A stretch of DNA of 64,000 bases from positions 186,001-250,000 of the forward strand of contig NZ_FXZK01000002.1 of assembly GCF_900184895.1 (NCBI RefSeq), read 5' to 3'. The notes under the pieces are model-generated. The model saw nothing but the letters and a program-made list of their open reading frames with translations. It made no database searches and had not been told where the DNA came from. How positions within the stretch are numbered: position 1 is the stretch's first letter; every line of letters begins with the position of its first letter. Below are positions 46,906 to 56,147 of the stretch, in pieces. Made by a program: the position numbers and the translations under genes. The stretch is from Flavimaricola marinus (GTDB taxonomy: Bacteria; Pseudomonadota; Alphaproteobacteria; Rhodobacterales; Rhodobacteraceae).

Positions 46906-46974
46906 CCATAGGAATTGGCGGCCTTCAGACACAGCTTCGCCACAGTTTCGAACCATTGCCCAATCGGATAGATC

Positions 46975-48114
46975 ATGCCCCTCGACCCTGCGCTCAATTC
47001 GCTCGGCCTGCCCAAGCCGCCTTCGGAAACCCGGGTTGTCGTGGCCATGTCCGGTGGCGTCGACAGCTCCGTCGTCGCCGCGCAATTGGCCGAAGAAGGT
47101 TATGACGTCGTCGGCGTCACACTTCAATTGTATGATCACGGTGCCGCTCTGGCCAAGAAAGGCGCGTGTTGCGCCGGGCGAGATATCCACGATGCACGGC
47201 GTGTGGCCGAAACCATGGGTTTCCCACATTACGTCCTCGATTATGAAAACACCTTTCGCGAGGCGGTGATCGACGAATTCGCCGACAGTTATCTGGCCGG
47301 TGCAACGCCTGTTCCCTGCATCCGTTGCAACGAAAGGGTCAAATTCAAGGACCTGCTCAACACCGCGCGGGATCTGGATGCCGATTGCATGGCGACGGGG
47401 CACTACATCCAGCGCAAGATGGGCGACCTCGGAGCAGAACTCCACCAGGCCGCAGATGCCGCTCGGGACCAGTCCTATTTTCTGTTCTCTACGACCAAGG
47501 AGCAGCTGGACTATCTGCGCTTCCCCCTTGGGCACCTCCATTCAAAGGCCGAGACGCGCGCACTGGCGCAGCGTTACGGTTTGTCCGTCGCGGACAAGCC
47601 GGATAGCCAAGACATCTGCTTTGTCCCCAACGGCAACTATGCTGCCGTGATCGAAAAGCTGCGCCCCGGTGCGGCCGAACCGGGCGAGATCGTCGATCCG
47701 AACGGGCATGTCTTGGGCGTGCACAAGGGTGTAATCCACTACACGATCGGACAACGACGCGGGCTTGGGATCGGCGGTTTGGCCGATCCGTTGTATGTCG
47801 TGAAACTCGACGTCGACAAACGTCAGGTCGTGGTCGGCCCCAAGGAAATGCTGGCGACGCGTCGTGTTCCGTTGCGCGAAGTCAACTGGCTGGGAGACGA
47901 TGGGCTGACGGACATGGCCGAGCGCGAGATCGCGGTAAAGGTTCGGTCGACGCGACCGCCTATTCCGGCCATCCTCAGACCGATCTCGCAGACCGAGGCC
48001 GAGGTGGAACTCATGGTCGCCGAAGAAGGCGTGTCACCCGGTCAAGCCTGCGTATTCTACGCACCCGACGATAGTCGCGTTCTGGGCGGCGGCTGGATCT
48101 GGCGGGGCCGCTAG
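46975..48114 (+). CDS. mnmA: tRNA-specific 2-thiouridylase
   Basis: A 379-residue MnmA: PP-loop [20 protein letters not shown] at about 23-42, [17 protein letters not shown], the catalytic region [17 protein letters not shown], and [11 protein letters not shown] with the second catalytic cysteine. It thiolates U34 of tRNA Lys, Glu and Gln. The ATG at 46975 gives the usual length with a short alphaproteobacterial N-terminal extension. It converges on lpxB. Confidence 0.96.
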   Translation: MPLDPALNSLGLPKPPSETRVVVAMSGGVDSSVVAAQLAEEGYDVVGVTLQLYDHGAALAKKGACCAGRDIHDARRVAETMGFPHYVLDYENTFREAVIDEFADSYLAGATPVPCIRCNERVKFKDLLNTARDLDADCMATGHYIQRKMGDLGAELHQAADAARDQSYFLFSTTKEQLDYLRFPLGHLHSKAETRALAQRYGLSVADKPDSQDICFVPNGNYAAVIEKLRPGAAEPGEIVDPNGHVLGVHKGVIHYTIGQRRGLGIGGLADPLYVVKLDVDKRQVVVGPKEMLATRRVPLREVNWLGDDGLTDMAEREIAVKVRSTRPPIPAILRPISQTEAEVELMVAEEGVSPGQACVFYAPDDSRVLGGGWIWRGR

Positions 48115-48137
48115 GAGCCTTCGCCCGAACAGCAGTC

Positions 48138-49286
48138 TCAGCCCAACCGGTCGAGGATCGCTTTTGCCGCGCGAAGTCCGGGGCGTTCCTGACCTTTGCC
48201 GAGACGTTCCATCGTGACGCGCATGGCCGCTTCCTGACGTCCCGGCGCATCCAACACCGACTTCAGACCTTCCGCGATCAGATCGGGCTGACAGTTCTTA
48301 CCGATGAATTCGGGCACGGTGCGGGTCTCGCTGACAAGATTGACCAGCGTAACGGTGTCGATCTTGAGCATTCGGCTGATGATCTGGCGGCTGATCCAGT
48401 TCATGTCATACGCAATCAACATTGGGGTCTGAGCAGCAGCAAGCTCAAGGGAGACAGTGCCAGATGCGGCCAGTGCCACGTCAGCCGCGGCAAATGCAGA
48501 CCGCTTCGCGGCTCTTGTGGGCCCATCATTTGCGGGGGCCAACAGGATCGGATCGCCGGGCCAGTCAGCGGTCAATGCTTCGACCATCTCAGCGACGGGG
48601 GCCGCCGCCGGCAAGACGATCCGCGCACCGGGGCGTTCCCCCAAGAGCAACGACAGCGCCTTGCCAAAGACGGGCGCCAGCCGGGACACCTCACCCCGTC
48701 GCGATCCCGGAAGGGCAAGGATCAGCGGCGCATCTCCGATATCGTGCGCTTTGCGAAATGCCGCCGCGTCTTCGGGGCTGGCAACGGGTTCGGCCACCAC
48801 GGGATGACCGACAAAGTCGCACTCCATGCCGGCTGCCTCCATCAGGGGCGGCTCGAAGGGAAGAAGTGCCAGCACATGATCAATGACCTTTGCCATCTTG
48901 GCTGCCCTGCCGGAGCGCCAAGCCCATACAGATGGGGCGACATAGTGCACTGTGCGCATGGGCCGAGCCGCCTTGACGAGTTTTGCCACACGAAGGCAGA
49001 AATCCGGGCTGTCGATGGTCAGCAACACGTCGGCATCCCAACTCAGGGCGGCGTCGGCACATTCAGCGATCCGACGCTTCAGTTTGGTGTATTTGGGGAG
49101 AACTTCGGCAAGCCCCATGACGCTCAGCTCGGTCATGTCAAACCGACTGTCCAGCCCCTGGGCCTGCATCAATGGTCCGCCTACACCGTCGAATTGCACA
49201 TCCGGCTGCAATTCACGAAGCCCGGCCATGACCGCGCCGCCCAAGGCATCGCCCGACGGCTCTCCTGCGATCACAAAGACCTTCAT
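48138..49286 (-). CDS. lpxB: Lipid-A-disaccharide synthase
   Basis: A 382-residue glycosyltransferase family 19 protein: MKVFVIAGEPSGDALGGAVM at the start, GVGGPLMQAQGLDS, TIDSPDFCLRV, HYVAPSVWAWRSGRA and LPGSRRGEVSRLAP. It joins UDP-diacylglucosamine and lipid X to the lipid A disaccharide at the inner membrane. The ATG overlaps the lpxI stop (ATGA), the last step of the cluster fabZ-lpxA-lpxI-lpxB. Confidence 0.96.
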   Translation of the reverse strand: MKVFVIAGEPSGDALGGAVMAGLRELQPDVQFDGVGGPLMQAQGLDSRFDMTELSVMGLAEVLPKYTKLKRRIAECADAALSWDADVLLTIDSPDFCLRVAKLVKAARPMRTVHYVAPSVWAWRSGRAAKMAKVIDHVLALLPFEPPLMEAAGMECDFVGHPVVAEPVASPEDAAAFRKAHDIGDAPLILALPGSRRGEVSRLAPVFGKALSLLLGERPGARIVLPAAAPVAEMVEALTADWPGDPILLAPANDGPTRAAKRSAFAAADVALAASGTVSLELAAAQTPMLIAYDMNWISRQIISRMLKIDTVTLVNLVSETRTVPEFIGKNCQPDLIAEGLKSVLDAPGRQEAAMRVTMERLGKGQERPGLRAAKAILDRLG

Positions 49287-50197
49287 GCCGCACCACCGTG
49301 AGGGCGTATCCAGAGGAATTTTCCGGCTTGGTCGAGGGTTGCGACAACGGTGTCCTGGTCCAGAACCATCACCGCACCAGCCTCGATGACGATACCGTCC
49401 AGCCCGACCTCGCAGATGCGTCTGGCTGTATCCGGCCCGATGACAGGCAGATCCGCGCGCCGATCCTGATCGGGCTTCGGTGCCTTGAACAGGATTGCGC
49501 CCGAACCGGGCGCCGCTTGCTTGGAGTTGGACAGCCAATCCGCCGCGCCGCCAATGATATCGGACGCCGAACTCATCATCCAAGAAAGCGGATCGGTTGC
49601 CAAAGGGTCCGCCGTGGTAGCGAGCGTGTCGAGCATGGCGTCGGTCCCGGCCTGATCTTCCTTGGCCAGAACCCTGCCAGCGCCGACAATACAGGCCTGC
49701 CCCTGATCAGCCTTTCCCATCTGCGCGATCACATCTTCCGCAACCGCAGCGTCTTGAACATGGCCGGCTTCCGGCTTGCAGAGCGTCGGGATGCCCGCCC
49801 GGGCGAGGAGTTCCGGTGCGATCCCATGTGCCGAGACGACCTCGATTCCCCGATCCTCGAAGACGCCGATCATTGCCCGAAGTGCGCCGTCATCACCTTT
49901 GCCCAAAGCGTCCATCAGGATCGGCACGAGTGGGCGAGTTGCATCGTCGATGAGGGCAGGATCGATGACAGGGCGTCGTATCGCCCCCGCCATGCATATT
50001 CGGGTCACGCCCATGTCCTTCAAGGTCTGGAGCAACGATCCAAGGGTCTCCAGCCGGAAACCAATCGTCGGGACGCCATCCGGAACCTCGGGGACAAAGC
50101 CGTGCAAGGCACATACCACCGGAGTGTCGCCTCGCGCACGCAGACGCGCGATCAATACGGCAGGCAATGCCCCCGTCCCTGCAATCAGGGCGATCAT
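49283..50197 (-). CDS. lpxI: UDP-2,3-diacylglucosamine pyrophosphatase LpxI
   Basis: A 304-residue DUF1009 protein with MIALIAGTGALPAVLIARLRARG at the start, VTRICMAGAIRRP, the GVFEDRGIEVVSAHGI region and a C-terminal DLPVIGPDTARRICEVGLDGIVIEAG. LpxI replaces LpxH in alphaproteobacteria, making lipid X from UDP-diacylglucosamine. It overlaps both lpxA (4 bases) and lpxB (4 bases). Confidence 0.94.
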   Translation of the reverse strand: MIALIAGTGALPAVLIARLRARGDTPVVCALHGFVPEVPDGVPTIGFRLETLGSLLQTLKDMGVTRICMAGAIRRPVIDPALIDDATRPLVPILMDALGKGDDGALRAMIGVFEDRGIEVVSAHGIAPELLARAGIPTLCKPEAGHVQDAAVAEDVIAQMGKADQGQACIVGAGRVLAKEDQAGTDAMLDTLATTADPLATDPLSWMMSSASDIIGGAADWLSNSKQAAPGSGAILFKAPKPDQDRRADLPVIGPDTARRICEVGLDGIVIEAGAVMVLDQDTVVATLDQAGKFLWIRPHGGAA

Positions 50198-50976
50198 CTT
50201 GGGGTCAGGAACTGGCGATGTGTCGCCCCTGTGACAAATGCGATCAGTTCATCCACATAGGGGCTGGCATCGGCATCCAACGCCCTCGCCCGTTCCACGA
50301 AAGTGCCCTCTCCAGACTTGAGCGTCTGGAATGCCGCCCGAAGCGCGTCGATGTCCGCGCGAGGCACGCCACGGCGCTTCAAACCGACAAGGTTGAGCCC
50401 CTCCAACTCGCCGCGCGCACCTTGGACGAGGCCGTGCGGGATAACGTCGTGCGTAACCATGGTGAGCGCGCCGATGATGGCGCCACGGCCAATCCGGACA
50501 AACTGATGCACACCGCACAAGCCTCCGACGATCACATCGTCTTCGAGGATGCAATGCCCGGCAATCGCCACCGAATTGACCACGATGACCCGGTCACCGA
50601 TCTGCGCATCATGGGCGATGTGACAGCCGGCCATGAATAGGCCGTCGTCACCGATACGGGTTTCCCCTCCGCCATGATCCGTTCCGAGATGGATTGTGAC
50701 ATGCTCGCGGATCCGATTTCGGGCGCCAATGCGAAGGCGGCTCTTTTCGCCCGCAAACTTCAGATCCTGCGGGACTTCACCGACGACCGCAAATTGGTAG
50801 ATGGTCGTCCCCTCGCCAATATGGGTGTCGCCGGCGATCACCACGTGCGATTTGAGCGTGACGTCAGCTGCCAGGACCACCTCGGCACCGATGTGACAAA
50901 ACGGCCCGATGCTGCAACCGGGGCCAATGCTGGCGCCCGGCTCAATGATCGCACTCGGGTGAATAGCGGCTTCCAT
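50194..50976 (-). CDS. lpxA: Acyl-ACP:UDP-N-acetylglucosamine O-acyltransferase
   Basis: A 260-residue left-handed beta-helix protein with hexapeptide repeats from residue 1 (IHPSAIIEPGASIGPGCSIG), the catalytic His in FMAGCHIAHDAQIGD and a C-terminal helical domain (LKRRGVPRADIDALRAAFQ). It performs the first step of lipid A synthesis. It lies 2 bases after fabZ and overlaps lpxI. Confidence 0.96.
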   Translation of the reverse strand: MEAAIHPSAIIEPGASIGPGCSIGPFCHIGAEVVLAADVTLKSHVVIAGDTHIGEGTTIYQFAVVGEVPQDLKFAGEKSRLRIGARNRIREHVTIHLGTDHGGGETRIGDDGLFMAGCHIAHDAQIGDRVIVVNSVAIAGHCILEDDVIVGGLCGVHQFVRIGRGAIIGALTMVTHDVIPHGLVQGARGELEGLNLVGLKRRGVPRADIDALRAAFQTLKSGEGTFVERARALDADASPYVDELIAFVTGATHRQFLTPR

Positions 50977-50978
50977 GG

Positions 50979-51446
50979 TCAGCCTTTGAGATCCATCATC
51001 GCCGTAAATTCAACCTCGGACGCCATCTCGCCTTCGACGGTCGCGACGCCACGGAAACGCCAGACCTTGCCGCCGGGCTTGCCACGCAGCGTGGTCACTT
51101 CCATCCGGAGTTGATCGCCGGGAACGACCTTGCGGCGGAACTTGCAGCCGTCGATCGCCATGAAATAGATCAGAAGGTTTCCATCTGTCAGACCAAGGGA
51201 CGTTCCAACCATCACCGCAGCGGTCTGCGCCATTGCCTCGACGATCGTGACGCCAGGCATGATGGGGTTCCCGGGGAAATGCCCCTGAAAATGAGGCTCA
51301 TTCATCGTGACGTTCTTCAGGCCCACGGCCGAAGTGGTGCCCTCGATGTCGATCACCCGGTCGACGAGCAGAAACGGATATCTATGAGGCAGGATCGCTT
51401 GGATCAGTTGGATATCCGCTTGGGTCGGTGGCGCAGTGTCAGACAT
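50979..51446 (-). CDS. fabZ: 3-hydroxyacyl-ACP dehydratase FabZ
   Basis: A 155-residue hot-dog-fold enzyme: [14 protein letters not shown], catalytic [20 protein letters not shown] and [17 protein letters not shown]. It dehydrates 3-hydroxyacyl-ACP in fatty acid synthesis and balances the shared 3-hydroxyacyl pool with lpxA. The ATG at 51446 is preceded by GGAAAAAA. The usual neighbour lpxD is not between skp and fabZ here. Confidence 0.96.
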   Translation of the reverse strand: MSDTAPPTQADIQLIQAILPHRYPFLLVDRVIDIEGTTSAVGLKNVTMNEPHFQGHFPGNPIMPGVTIVEAMAQTAAVMVGTSLGLTDGNLLIYFMAIDGCKFRRKVVPGDQLRMEVTTLRGKPGGKVWRFRGVATVEGEMASEVEFTAMMDLKG

Positions 51447-51521
51447 GATTTTTTCCTTGGAGCAACCGTTGAGAATGAGTAGCAACTCGTCCCGGCCGGG
51501 GCAAGCGCGGCTGCATGACGG

Positions 51522-52139
51522 TCAGGGGTTTGGCGCCGGGGTGTTGAGCTCGACGGGGACATCGGTCTCGGGCACCGTCGCATCCAAGCCCGTCCCGTCC
51601 CCAAGCGCCGCATCAATCGCCGCGACCGCCTCGTCGGTCACGTCGACGATCCCGACGCTCAGAAAGACCGTTCGGCGATCGAGAATGACGACAGCTCCGC
51701 TATCGACCATCAACTGTCCTAGGACCGGGGTGGCCGCGGCCAGAAAGGCTTCTCGGCCCTGTGCCAACGCCTGCTGCAAACCAGCCTCCTTGGCATCCTG
51801 CTCCTGACGAATCCTCTGCACGCGCGTGTCGAACGCGTCGGCGGCTTGGCGAAATGTGGCAACGTCCATGGTCGGGCGGCGCGCGGTCAGACTGTCCACT
51901 TCTTCTTGAAGGGTCGTTTCAATCACGCGGTTCTCGGCGGCCAGCGCCTCGGTCGCCGCCCCCAATTCGGCCAGAACACGTGCGCCGAAGAGCGTTTCCC
52001 CGAATAGACGGTCGGCATCAATGGTCAGAACCGGGCTCCGGATCTGGCCCTGGGCCGTCGATGGCTGCTGAGCCGCGGTGACACTCGCGATGCTCAGAGC
52101 CAGCCCGACAAGCCCGCCTCTGATCGCATGGGCCCACAT
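51522..52139 (-). CDS. OmpH/Skp-family periplasmic chaperone
   Basis: A 205-residue protein with a signal peptide (cut after VTAAQ) and a long charged helical middle (LAAENRVIETTLQEEVDSLTARR shortened; about 65-140) typical of Skp coiled-coil tentacles. It ends with a Pro/Thr-rich tail. Skp escorts unfolded outer-membrane proteins to BamA. The ATG overlaps the bamA stop by one base. Confidence 0.85.
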   Translation of the reverse strand: MWAHAIRGGLVGLALSIASVTAAQQPSTAQGQIRSPVLTIDADRLFGETLFGARVLAELGAATEALAAENRVIETTLQEEVDSLTARRPTMDVATFRQAADAFDTRVQRIRQEQDAKEAGLQQALAQGREAFLAAATPVLGQLMVDSGAVVILDRRTVFLSVGIVDVTDEAVAAIDAALGDGTGLDATVPETDVPVELNTPAPNP

Positions 52140-54475
52140 CAGAACTGGGTCGATACCGTCAGGTCAAAGCCTTTGGTATTGTCGAATTCCTCGGCCAACA
52201 AAGGCTCGGTGAAATTGAACCGCAAAGGACCAAGCGGCGTATCCCAGAAGATCGACACACCGGCCACGGCGCGCGGGGTGAACTCGTTGTAGAGGACGTC
52301 CGATTCACTCAATGACCGGAAATCGCCGACATCCCAAAGCGAGCCCACGTCGACGAAGGCACCGCCAGTGATACCATATTCCTCGGGCAGCCCGATCGGG
52401 AACTCGGCTTCAAACCGGGCCACGGCAAACGCGTTGCCGCCCAATGCGTCATCGGTATCCGCGTCGCGAGGACCAATCCCGCCGGGCTCGAACCCGCGCA
52501 TCACGCGGCTGCCCATGAAAAAGCGGTCCGTCACGCGGCTGGCCCCTTCCTGATAGGCCAGGTATCCGCCCTCAAGCGTCGCACGCAGCGTGATTTCCTC
52601 GCGGAAGACACGGGTCTCCGCCGAAGCGAGCGCGGTCGTCTTGATGAAGTCGCTGTCGCCAAATCCGAACTCCTGACCAAAACGCAAGAGCACGCCGGCG
52701 GATGGGTTCAAGCCTGTGCGGCGGGTGTCGAAGCTGTAGGAATACCCAAGGGAATTGGTCAGGACACCGCCTTCATCAGCCTCGTCAAAGATCAACAAGC
52801 TGGCGCGATCGGACGGCGGATCGGTCCGCTCTCCGGAAACATCAGTCAGATCGGTGAATTCCAGACCGTAGAACAAGCTCAAACGCCCGTTCTCGCTAAC
52901 CGGAAAGCTGAAAGACGGGCTGAAACGAAACGTCTCCGTGTCGTAAAGTGCGTTTTCATTGTCCGTCGTGCGATAATCGAGGGAAAAGCCGCCGCCGAGA
53001 TCACGGCCCAGAAACTGCGGCTCATAGAAATCGAACGAAATCACCCGGTTGTTCTCACCGGTCGACAGATCGAAATTAAGTCTCTGACCGCGGCCGAGGA
53101 AATTCCGTTCGGAATATCCGGCCACAAGAGCAAAGCCGTTGTCGGACGAGTAGTTGCCGCCGAAAGACAGCGAACCCGTCGGGGCTTCAGTGACGTTCAC
53201 GTCCACGACCACCTGATCCGGCGACGAGCCGGGACGCGCCTGAACATCGGCCGTCGCAAAGTACGACAGCGCCCGAATGCGTTCCGCGCTCTCACGGATT
53301 GCGCGCGGGTTGAACGGATCGCCTTCGACAATATCAAACTGGTTCCGCACGACACGGTCGAGTGTCGTGTTGTTACCTTCGATGTCGATCCGCTCCACAA
53401 AGATGCGGTCGCCACGGACAAGCACGAAATCGACGTCCAGCGTCAGATCCCGATCGTTCCGCGTGATCCTCGGCTCGACGGTCAGGAAATTGATGCCCTG
53501 ACGCAGTGCCAGACGCTCGATCCGCGCGATATCACGATCGATCAGTTCGGGTGAGTAGATCACGCCCGGCCGAAGACGAACGATGTTCTGGAATGCCGCC
53601 GCATCCGCTTCGGGCATCTCGGAGCTCACCGACACGTTGGCAAACCGGAATTGCTGGCCCTCCTGAACATTGAACGTGATCAGGTAGGCATCGCGCTGGC
53701 GTGTAAGCGCAACGTCGACGTTCTGGACCACGAAATCCGGGTAGCCGCGCGAGTTGTAGAAATCGGTCAGAACCTGGCGGTCGAATGCGATCCGGTCGGC
53801 CACGAAAGTGTCGCGCCCAATCAGCACCCTGAGCAGGCCGGCCTGTTTCGTCTCGAGGACGCCGCGGAGTCGAGTTTCCCCAAACGACCTGTTGCCGACA
53901 AAGCTGATACGCTCGATTTCGGTCAAACCACCTTCATTGACCTCGAACACCAGATCGACGCGATTGTCGGAACGACGAATGATGGATGGGGTGACGACCG
54001 CGTTGATGCGGCCCTCATTGACATAGGCTTCCACAATGGCCGAAACGTCCGCCTCGGCAACCGATGGGCTATAGACGCGCCGCTCGCGCGACCGCACAAG
54101 CGCGGCCAGTTCGGCGTCGCTCAGGCGATTGTTGCCTTCGAAATTGATCCGGTTGATCGTCGGAAACTCGACGACGTTGATGATCAGCGTGCTGCCCTGC
54201 GGGATGAGATCGACCGTTTCGAACAGGCCCGACGCACGAAGCGCCTGCGCCGCGTCGTTCAATGCACCACCACTCAATGCCTGCCCCGGCGTGACGCCGG
54301 ATCGGCTGATGATGGTTGCGGTCTCGATACGCTGGTTGCCACTAACCTGAATGTTGGTGAACCGGAACTGCTGAGCCTCAGCGACACCGGATATAGTGCT
54401 GAAAACCACAGCAACCACGAAAAGGCGCAACCCGCGCGACGCCAGCGCAAAGGCGCCATTGAGTATTCGCATCAT
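52139..54475 (-). CDS. bamA: Outer membrane protein assembly factor BamA
   Basis: A 778-residue BamA: signal peptide (cut near AEAQQ), five POTRA domains (about 25-360; FRFTNIQVSGNQRIE opens POTRA1) and the 16-strand barrel with FMGSRVMRGFEPGGIGPRD, the conserved VRGF/Y-type lid motif, ending in an aromatic (VSTQF). It inserts beta-barrels into the outer membrane. The ATG at 54475 follows GGA at 5 bases; 54472 is an equal alternative. It has its own promoter at 54514-54542. Confidence 0.96.
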   Translation of the reverse strand: MMRILNGAFALASRGLRLFVVAVVFSTISGVAEAQQFRFTNIQVSGNQRIETATIISRSGVTPGQALSGGALNDAAQALRASGLFETVDLIPQGSTLIINVVEFPTINRINFEGNNRLSDAELAALVRSRERRVYSPSVAEADVSAIVEAYVNEGRINAVVTPSIIRRSDNRVDLVFEVNEGGLTEIERISFVGNRSFGETRLRGVLETKQAGLLRVLIGRDTFVADRIAFDRQVLTDFYNSRGYPDFVVQNVDVALTRQRDAYLITFNVQEGQQFRFANVSVSSEMPEADAAAFQNIVRLRPGVIYSPELIDRDIARIERLALRQGINFLTVEPRITRNDRDLTLDVDFVLVRGDRIFVERIDIEGNNTTLDRVVRNQFDIVEGDPFNPRAIRESAERIRALSYFATADVQARPGSSPDQVVVDVNVTEAPTGSLSFGGNYSSDNGFALVAGYSERNFLGRGQRLNFDLSTGENNRVISFDFYEPQFLGRDLGGGFSLDYRTTDNENALYDTETFRFSPSFSFPVSENGRLSLFYGLEFTDLTDVSGERTDPPSDRASLLIFDEADEGGVLTNSLGYSYSFDTRRTGLNPSAGVLLRFGQEFGFGDSDFIKTTALASAETRVFREEITLRATLEGGYLAYQEGASRVTDRFFMGSRVMRGFEPGGIGPRDADTDDALGGNAFAVARFEAEFPIGLPEEYGITGGAFVDVGSLWDVGDFRSLSESDVLYNEFTPRAVAGVSIFWDTPLGPLRFNFTEPLLAEEFDNTKGFDLTVSTQF

Positions 54476-54513
54476 CAAATTCCGCCCAAAGCAGTCCCGT
54501 TATTCCTGCCATT

Positions 54514-54542
54514 TGAGTAGCCGGATTGGCACGGCTTGTCAA
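54514..54542 (-). promoter_or_regulatory. bamA promoter
   Basis: Minus-strand -35 TTGACA (54542-54537), exactly 17 bp, and -10 TACTCA (54519-54514), about 38 bp before the bamA ATG. It lies directly downstream of a terminator, so bamA-skp-fabZ-lpxA-lpxI-lpxB is a transcription unit separate from the rseP side. Confidence 0.7.
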
Positions 54543-54549
54543 AACGAAG

Positions 54550-54573
54550 AAGGCGCGCCGAACGGCACGCCTT
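54550..54573 (-). terminator. Hairpin terminator between the small membrane-protein gene and bamA
   Basis: On the minus strand AAGGCGTGCC (54573-54564) pairs with GGCGCGCCTT (54559-54550) with one G-U and a GTTC loop, followed by CTTCTTCGTTTT. It closes the transcript arriving from pyrH/frr...rseP and precedes the bamA promoter. Confidence 0.65.
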
Positions 54574-54603
54574 TGGGTCGGGATATCGTCGGCGGGTTCG
54601 TGC

Positions 54604-54729
54604 CTAGAGGCTACCTACCCATGCGCCCGCGCCAAGAGCCAAAAGGATGGTCAGCAAATAGAGAACTCGATCCCAGTTGAGATCAACAAGGACGCTCAGA
54701 CCCCGGTTCCGTTTCATGATCGCTTCCAT
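54604..54729 (-). CDS. 41-residue single-pass membrane protein between rseP and bamA
   Basis: ATG at 54729 with GGGGA 6 bases upstream; the product has a basic N-terminus (MEAIMKRNRGLSVLV), an acidic turn DLNWDR and one hydrophobic helix (VLYLLTILLALGAGAWVG) at the C-terminus. It is followed by a terminator at 54550. No family is recognised. Its place between two envelope-stress and assembly genes suggests an envelope role, which is inference. Confidence 0.6.
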   Translation of the reverse strand: MEAIMKRNRGLSVLVDLNWDRVLYLLTILLALGAGAWVGSL

Positions 54730-54810
54730 AGGGATTCCCCTCAGATATTCTTTTGGTGGACCCATGAATACAGGAGGAATGTGGCGCAATCGTGGCGTGT
54801 TTAAGTCCCG

Positions 54811-56142
54811 CTACGGGCAGAGAAACAGGTCGTTGGCGATGGCAAAGAGCATCAGCGTCCCGATGATCGCAAGGCCAAATGCCATCAAAACACGAAGCGC
54901 CCCATCGCTGGGTTTGCGCCCGGTGATGCCTTCGTAGGCGTGAAAGACCAGGTGGCCGCCATCGAGGATCGGCACCGGAAACAGATTGAGCAATCCGACG
55001 GCTGTGGACAGAACCGCGACAAACCACAAAAAGCTCGTCCCGCCTTGGCTGGCCATGGCCCCGCTTGCCTGCGCGATGCCGACCGGGCCGGACAGGTTGC
55101 ACGACGAAATTGCGCCGGTGATCATGTGCCACAAGCCCGACATCGACGACACCATGATCGACCAGACCTGCCCGGCGGCAAGCTGCACCGCCGTCAAAAA
55201 GCCCGGCGTTTCCGTTTCCATGCTGAAATACAGACCGCCCGAAAGGCCGATCAGCCAACGGGTTTCAAAACCGCCCCCCTCGGTCGGCAGGTCCATCCGG
55301 CGCGGCGTTACCACGAATTCCAGCGTCTGACCTTCGCGATAGACGTCCAGAACCAGTGGCCGCCCCTCAGAGGCCGTTACAGCATCGACCAGCTGGCCGA
55401 ACGCGAAGATCGGTTCACCATCAATCGCGGTCACGACATCTCCGACGCGCAAATCGACGTCATAGGCGGCCGAGTTGGGATTGAGCCCCGACGCCACCGG
55501 CGGATAGGGCCAACTTCCAGTCACGTCTTGTTCGGTGCCATCGCGGCGCAGCGTGTAGGTCACGGTCTCGGCCACGGGAATCTGTGACAGGGCGGTCATC
55601 AGGTCCTCGACGGTTTCAGCCGGAATGCCATTCACGCCGAGGATCTCGTCACCGGGCAGAAGGCCCGCATCGACGCCGTCCGGCAAGGCGATGACGGACT
55701 CGACCCGGACAGGATCCGCAGCTTGCCCCTGCCCCATGATGACAGCGCCAAAAATGATGATACTCAGGATGAAATTGAATACCGGCCCGGCAGCGACCGT
55801 CGACGCTCTGGCCCACAAAGGGGCCCCGAGCATCGTCCGACGTTTGTCGGCCTCGGTGATTTCAACTGCACCGACCGAGGCGGCATTGGCATCGCCGAGG
55901 AACTTGACATAGCCCCCGAACGGCAATGCCGCGAATTGCCAGACGGTGCCATGCTTGTCCTTGCGCGAAAACAGGACCGGGCCAAAACCCAGCGAGAACA
56001 CTTCAGCATGGATGCCGGACAAACGTCCGACGATGTAGTGACCGTATTCGTGCACCGCCACGATGATCGATAGCGCCACAACGAAAGCAGCCAAAGTAAA
56101 TGCGACGCTGCCGAACTGGGGCAAAATCTGTGCAAAATCCAC
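54811..56142 (-). CDS. rseP: Site-2 intramembrane metalloprotease RseP
   Basis: A 443-residue membrane protease: zinc motif HEYGH (about residue 31-35), GFGPVLFSR, two PDZ domains between the membrane segments, and the third zinc ligand in PVPILDGGHLVFHAYE near 385. It performs regulated intramembrane proteolysis of anti-sigma factors. The start is GTG 56142. It follows dxr after 5 bases. Confidence 0.94.
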   Translation of the reverse strand: MDFAQILPQFGSVAFTLAAFVVALSIIVAVHEYGHYIVGRLSGIHAEVFSLGFGPVLFSRKDKHGTVWQFAALPFGGYVKFLGDANAASVGAVEITEADKRRTMLGAPLWARASTVAAGPVFNFILSIIIFGAVIMGQGQAADPVRVESVIALPDGVDAGLLPGDEILGVNGIPAETVEDLMTALSQIPVAETVTYTLRRDGTEQDVTGSWPYPPVASGLNPNSAAYDVDLRVGDVVTAIDGEPIFAFGQLVDAVTASEGRPLVLDVYREGQTLEFVVTPRRMDLPTEGGGFETRWLIGLSGGLYFSMETETPGFLTAVQLAAGQVWSIMVSSMSGLWHMITGAISSCNLSGPVGIAQASGAMASQGGTSFLWFVAVLSTAVGLLNLFPVPILDGGHLVFHAYEGITGRKPSDGALRVLMAFGLAIIGTLMLFAIANDLFLCP

Positions 56143-56147
56143 GTGGT

